Shown piece by piece: positions 42,001 to 45,003 of a stretch of 45,003 nucleotides of DNA; the stretch's first letter is position 1, and each line of letters opens with the position of its first letter. Under the pieces are notes generated by a model, which searched no databases, was not told the DNA's origin, and was given only the letters and a program-made list of their open reading frames with translations. Source of the DNA: a virus; IMG/VR virus record IMGVR_UViG_3300031785_000010, positions 1 to 45,003 of that record. One strand, written 5' to 3'. A program made the translations under genes and the position numbers.

Positions 42001-45000
42001 GGTTAGTTCCATATCAAAAAAATAAAAACATTCAGGATGTAGACATATTAGAAGCAATAGGTATTATAGAGGATAAATTAACTAAAGGGCCGCGAGATCC
42101 TGAAGCCCAGACAGCTAAAGGTATGCTCAACATATTAGGAAGAACCGCAGCTAATCAGGAAGTCCGCGAACAAGGTGCACAAACAGAAACGCTTTCTAAA
42201 TCTCAACAATTAGATACTAGGGCGGGTATAGGAGATAATATTTTATTTAGTGCGAAAGGTAAAAAAGTTTCTAATAAAATAGTAGACAAAGCTTTTAGAG
42301 ATCCTAAAGAAGTTAAAAAGGCTAGAGAAGCATTAATAGATACATTAAAATTACTAGGTATAGAAAATGCTATTCAATATATAATTCCTACAGCCCGAAG
42401 ATCAACAGCAAAAAAAGTAACATATAAAGTTATTGAAGAAATAGGAAATGAATTAAGGGTTAAAGAACTCGATGGGCAAAATTCAACACGTTATTTTTTA
42501 GTTGAAAATCAATCTGACTTTGTTAATAATTTATTAAAGAAAGCTTTTCCAAATGATAATATAAAATTAACAAAAGGAAACCAAGCTATATCTGTAAATG
42601 GAAAAGAAATTATCACTCCTAAATTTACTAATATAGGTCAAAGCCCTAAAGGATTTACAGACGGAACATTTGAAAATAATATTCAAGAAAGAGTAAATTT
42701 TGCTTTAGAGCAAAGAGCAGGAATGAAAAAAATTGTTGAAGCTTTAACGTCATTATATAATAATAATGTTATAGATGAAAATCAATTGTTTATGATTTTA
42801 CAAACATTTAATTCTTCTGTTGAAGCATTAATTAGAACTGCCGCTATTCCTAAATTTTATTTTAAAGGAACTGGAAAAACTGATGAGGATTATAGATATG
42901 AGCATACGCAAACTGCTAGTGATACATTAGTTGAAATTTTTAGATTAATAGTAAAGCCTAATACAGGTTATACATTTGATCAAATAATGGAAGGATTTGA
43001 TGTAGCGATTATTCCAAAAGTTTATGATAATATAATAAATACGGAGCATCGAAGTGAAGGCCCAAAATTAGATGGAACAAAAACAGGTAAATTAATTTTA
43101 GGCAAAGGAAAAAATATTAAAAGATATTTAACTCCAAATGTAAAAAGAAAAATTAAAGAGGCTAATCTACCTCCTTTAAATTTAAAAGAATTTAAATATA
43201 GTGTTCCACAAGAAAATAAAAATATATTATTTTCTAAAAAGAAAGCGGCATCTAAAAATAATAGTAAATTACCTAAAAGTAAACAAGCAAAAAAAGGAAG
43301 CACTAATCAGTTAGTTTTAGATAACATGAAATTAATTGATGAAGAAATAAATCAAAGACGTAAAGAATTTTTTGATACTGAAAAGCTTAGCCAAGACTTT
43401 AATAAAATAATAGAAAATAAAACTGGTATTGCTAAAGAAAAAAAATATAGCGATGCTAGAGCTCAAACAGTTGGTGCTAACAAGGGCAGGTTTAAGTTTT
43501 TTATACCCCCGTCGGCAGAAGATTTTGTTGGATTATTATATAATACTTTAGGTAAAGGAAAGCTTGGTGAACAACAGATGGCTTGGTATAAAGAAAATTT
43601 ACTAGATCCATATGCTAGAGCTATGAACGAAATATCTTCTGCTAGAGTAGCGTTGTATGAAGATTATAAAACATTAAAAAAGGATTTAAAAATTATACCT
43701 AAAAATTTACGCAAAAAAATACCTGGAGACGATTTTACAGTAGAGCAAGCTGTGCGAGCTTATATATGGAATAAGCAAGGTATGGAAGTCCCGGGGCTTG
43801 ACAATGCTGACGTGCGTGAATTAATATCTTATGTAGCTAATAATAATGAGTTAGTTGTATTTGCAGATAATTTAATTGATATAAATAAAGGTGATGGTTA
43901 TCCTGAACCTGATGCGGGCTGGGAAGCAGGTACTATTACTACAGATTTAATAAATGGTATAAATACAACTCGCCGTGCAGAAGCATTACAACAATGGCAA
44001 GAAAATGTAGATATAATATTTTCTAAAGATAATTTAAATAAACTTCAAGCGGTATATGGTACAGGATATAGAAAAGCATTAGAAAATATTTTAACTCGAA
44101 TGAAGACGGGAAGAAATCGTGGTTTTAATAATGATTCTCTTACTGGTAGATTTACAGATTGGATTAATAATTCAGTTGGAGCAATTATGTTTTTTAATAT
44201 GCGATCAGCTTTATTGCAAACTATATCTAGTGTAAACTTTATTAATTACTCCGATAATAATATATTTAAAGCAGCTAAAGCTTTTGGTAACCAAAAACAA
44301 TATTGGTCTGACTTTAAGTTTTTGTTTAATTCTGACTTTTTAAAAGAAAGGCGTGGCGGTTTAAGATTTAATGTTAGCGAATCCGATATAGCCGATATGG
44401 CAAAAGAAGGTGGCGCAAGAGGAGTATTAAGTAAAATACTTCAAGCTGGATTTTTACCTACGCAAGCTGCTGATAGTTTTGCTATTGCATCAGGAGGTGC
44501 TACATTTTATAGAAACAGAATTAATGCTTTAGTTAAAGAAGAGTATAATAATAGAATAAATAAATATTTAGCTGATGCTCGATCAACAAACCAGCGCGTG
44601 TCCGCTAAAGAAATTAAAAGAAAAGTTGATTCTGAATTAAAAGAAATAGAAAAAAAAGCACAAGAGCAAGCATTTTTAGATTTTAGAGAAGTTGCTGAAG
44701 AAGCACAACAATCAAGTAGGCCTGATAGAATTAGCGCTCAGCAAGCGGGCTCATTAGGGCGCATTATATTAGCTTTTGCTAATACGCCAGCTCAGTATGC
44801 TAGATTAACTAAAAAAGCTCTTTCAGATGCCGTAAACAACCGTGGTAGCCGTATAGAAAATATATCTAAAGCTATTTATTATGTAGCTGTACAAAATTTT
44901 ATATTTACCGCTTTACAAAATGCTTTATTTGCTTTAGCTTTTGATGACGAAGAAGAAGAGGATAAAAAGAAAGAACAAAAATATTTGCGTATGGCAAATA

Positions 45001-45003
45001 ACA
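39018..45003 (+). CDS. Giant polyvalent virion protein with HELLH zincin motif, partial at the right edge
   Basis: The frame opens at ATG 39018 and shows no stop through the window end, so at least 1995 residues are encoded and the C-terminus is missing. Residues 212-260 are hydrophobic (LPTTAAIMAGGVAGLGRLGM). AQHELLHVILQD places the zinc-binding HELLH at 596-600, with following acidic residues as possible third ligands. Repeated short ILFSKK-type segments occur at 735, 1075, 1403 and 1666. The region after about 1430 contains RFKFFIPPSAEDFVGLLYNT, and about 1711-1980 contains FFNMRSALLQTISSVNFINY and a hydrophobic end before an acidic patch (FDDEEEED). Such giant proteins are probably ejected into the host. 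The role is inferred. Confidence 0.75.
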   Translation, partial: MPLYKSNGITYDLPPEQVARFKMLNPEAILLEEKQIVEVEKTNPSQETKSAAVKENVALKPAITDSMLEDISLELPKNSIRKKVRQQDLERIKLKKDEDRTINDNTDYLSELLKAGDLSLGEAIFSIPGFLYGVTKDYTPIGIAAQKINELMDLPPMWSTKEFNEKINAQPIIESLIEEREDRLKKVQNFQQQRDLQNDILENLDGTAEGYKKAALVTAGQLAQSLPTTAAIMAGGVAGLGRLGMMAGTTTLLGGPEARQQAIENPEQSEAINTLKGLGMAAAEGFFESLMGAGAIGNVYKDIIFREGPEVGQRVFKNWLVESYETALKKLGIPVAMVGEGTEEVATQITQNLINNKDPFEGVSNAFILGVAGGGAYGAPINIVKIRNGIKDAMVLSKINKDLKPTEYTNISYAFDPINIADQAQVNIAQIKGADKILNDKVNREVLGGRITKAKGEEIKLNFRATQQATSQIKNIAFNNAQKVEAVELLKRGNALTNQIKEQDNEGLNRPLIGELKNINERLNTLALDAQTGTITKAIKGKNIIRAKNSEELKNKYNITNKQALTAGAFVNPADNKIYINEEVAVETGDIDVAQHELLHVILQDQFKSAKDKGKNLIEEFKNIVGKENSKIVDDIIKNEPAYDENYMRNNPDEFLTQFSNAVLEDRVNYNETIFTKIKDFLQKIFGSKGFKSKFKTGKDVYNFMRNYSQNIKQGELSTKVLKLVPEEIQVDDVVMSKKASEKVQKLYEEKGPDEAAFEIIQEFKPITLDLTRKRRNAPNYNEEELVSEIETGKGGIFDLIRSYKKDSGVPLAAYINSLLPKRTIAASKRVLGEEFTADIADVQIAETQATEPEVIETAVQEELPKIKIAERIFTPEEQTKLKEKVSQELPNITEEQLTFKTLPNLTAEVIAEKLNMPAKKLTGAANFTQDEFGRVQQFIKDNIKTVKLALPQAAVLEGEAVSEELIGTATNVPNKLLKNPKLYTRLERTTKKAGLVPYQKNKNIQDVDILEAIGIIEDKLTKGPRDPEAQTAKGMLNILGRTAANQEVREQGAQTETLSKSQQLDTRAGIGDNILFSAKGKKVSNKIVDKAFRDPKEVKKAREALIDTLKLLGIENAIQYIIPTARRSTAKKVTYKVIEEIGNELRVKELDGQNSTRYFLVENQSDFVNNLLKKAFPNDNIKLTKGNQAISVNGKEIITPKFTNIGQSPKGFTDGTFENNIQERVNFALEQRAGMKKIVEALTSLYNNNVIDENQLFMILQTFNSSVEALIRTAAIPKFYFKGTGKTDEDYRYEHTQTASDTLVEIFRLIVKPNTGYTFDQIMEGFDVAIIPKVYDNIINTEHRSEGPKLDGTKTGKLILGKGKNIKRYLTPNVKRKIKEANLPPLNLKEFKYSVPQENKNILFSKKKAASKNNSKLPKSKQAKKGSTNQLVLDNMKLIDEEINQRRKEFFDTEKLSQDFNKIIENKTGIAKEKKYSDARAQTVGANKGRFKFFIPPSAEDFVGLLYNTLGKGKLGEQQMAWYKENLLDPYARAMNEISSARVALYEDYKTLKKDLKIIPKNLRKKIPGDDFTVEQAVRAYIWNKQGMEVPGLDNADVRELISYVANNNELVVFADNLIDINKGDGYPEPDAGWEAGTITTDLINGINTTRRAEALQQWQENVDIIFSKDNLNKLQAVYGTGYRKALENILTRMKTGRNRGFNNDSLTGRFTDWINNSVGAIMFFNMRSALLQTISSVNFINYSDNNIFKAAKAFGNQKQYWSDFKFLFNSDFLKERRGGLRFNVSESDIADMAKEGGARGVLSKILQAGFLPTQAADSFAIASGGATFYRNRINALVKEEYNNRINKYLADARSTNQRVSAKEIKRKVDSELKEIEKKAQEQAFLDFREVAEEAQQSSRPDRISAQQAGSLGRIILAFANTPAQYARLTKKALSDAVNNRGSRIENISKAIYYVAVQNFIFTALQNALFALAFDDEEEEDKKKEQKYLRMANN

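Overview
This window reads as part of a lytic, tailed, AT-rich bacteriophage genome, most likely a marine podovirus-type phage infecting a Bacteroidetes (Flavobacteriia-like) host. The basis is threefold. There is a contiguous terminase, portal, scaffold, capsid, connector and tail module whose layout resembles crAss-like and related flavobacterial podoviruses. The base composition is strongly AT-rich. Almost no gene starts carry a Shine-Dalgarno sequence; they follow A-rich or A/C-rich leaders, as is usual for Bacteroidetes. No integrase, tRNA, rRNA, CRISPR array or insertion sequence was seen. The host and the crAss-like relationship are inferences made without database searches.

Layout. 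Positions 1-1393 hold six short minus-strand genes of unknown function (one runs off the left edge), probably early genes. Two of their transcription units are preceded by the same 36-bp promoter-like element. Positions 1394-1767 are a non-coding control region with phased A-tracts, inverted repeats and a rightward promoter candidate. From 1768 to the right edge every gene is on the plus strand and most genes touch or overlap. A pair of overlapping small genes (one a lipoprotein) comes first. Next is an array of six tail-fibre or adhesin proteins (2265-12521) built from two kinds of shared N-terminal anchor joined to glycine-rich, LamG/concanavalin-like and Ser/Thr-rich modules.

The middle part (12539-20081) carries a membrane protein, a GroEL/GroES chaperonin cassette, several very basic small proteins, a small HExxH metallopeptidase, a 3TM holin-like protein and small virion candidates. 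It ends with a protein that looks like two GroES folds in tandem and a putative small terminase subunit. The morphogenesis module follows: large terminase (20081), portal (22305), scaffold candidate (24748), major capsid protein (25968) with a strong terminator behind it, a conserved head protein (27510), two connector/ring proteins, a 1469-residue tail-stabilisation-like protein, a companion tail protein, an internal pilot-like protein ending in an S74 chaperone domain, another internal virion candidate, and a giant open-ended protein (at least 1995 residues) with an HELLH zinc-protease motif.

The genes would work together as a late programme: capsid assembly assisted by a phage chaperonin system, DNA packaging by TerL, a short tail with many alternative adhesins, and large internal proteins probably ejected with the DNA. 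The most unusual feature is the chaperonin set: a phage GroEL with an altered substrate groove, a minimal GroES lacking most of the roof loop, and a second co-chaperonin-like protein with two GroES-type barrels beside the terminase.
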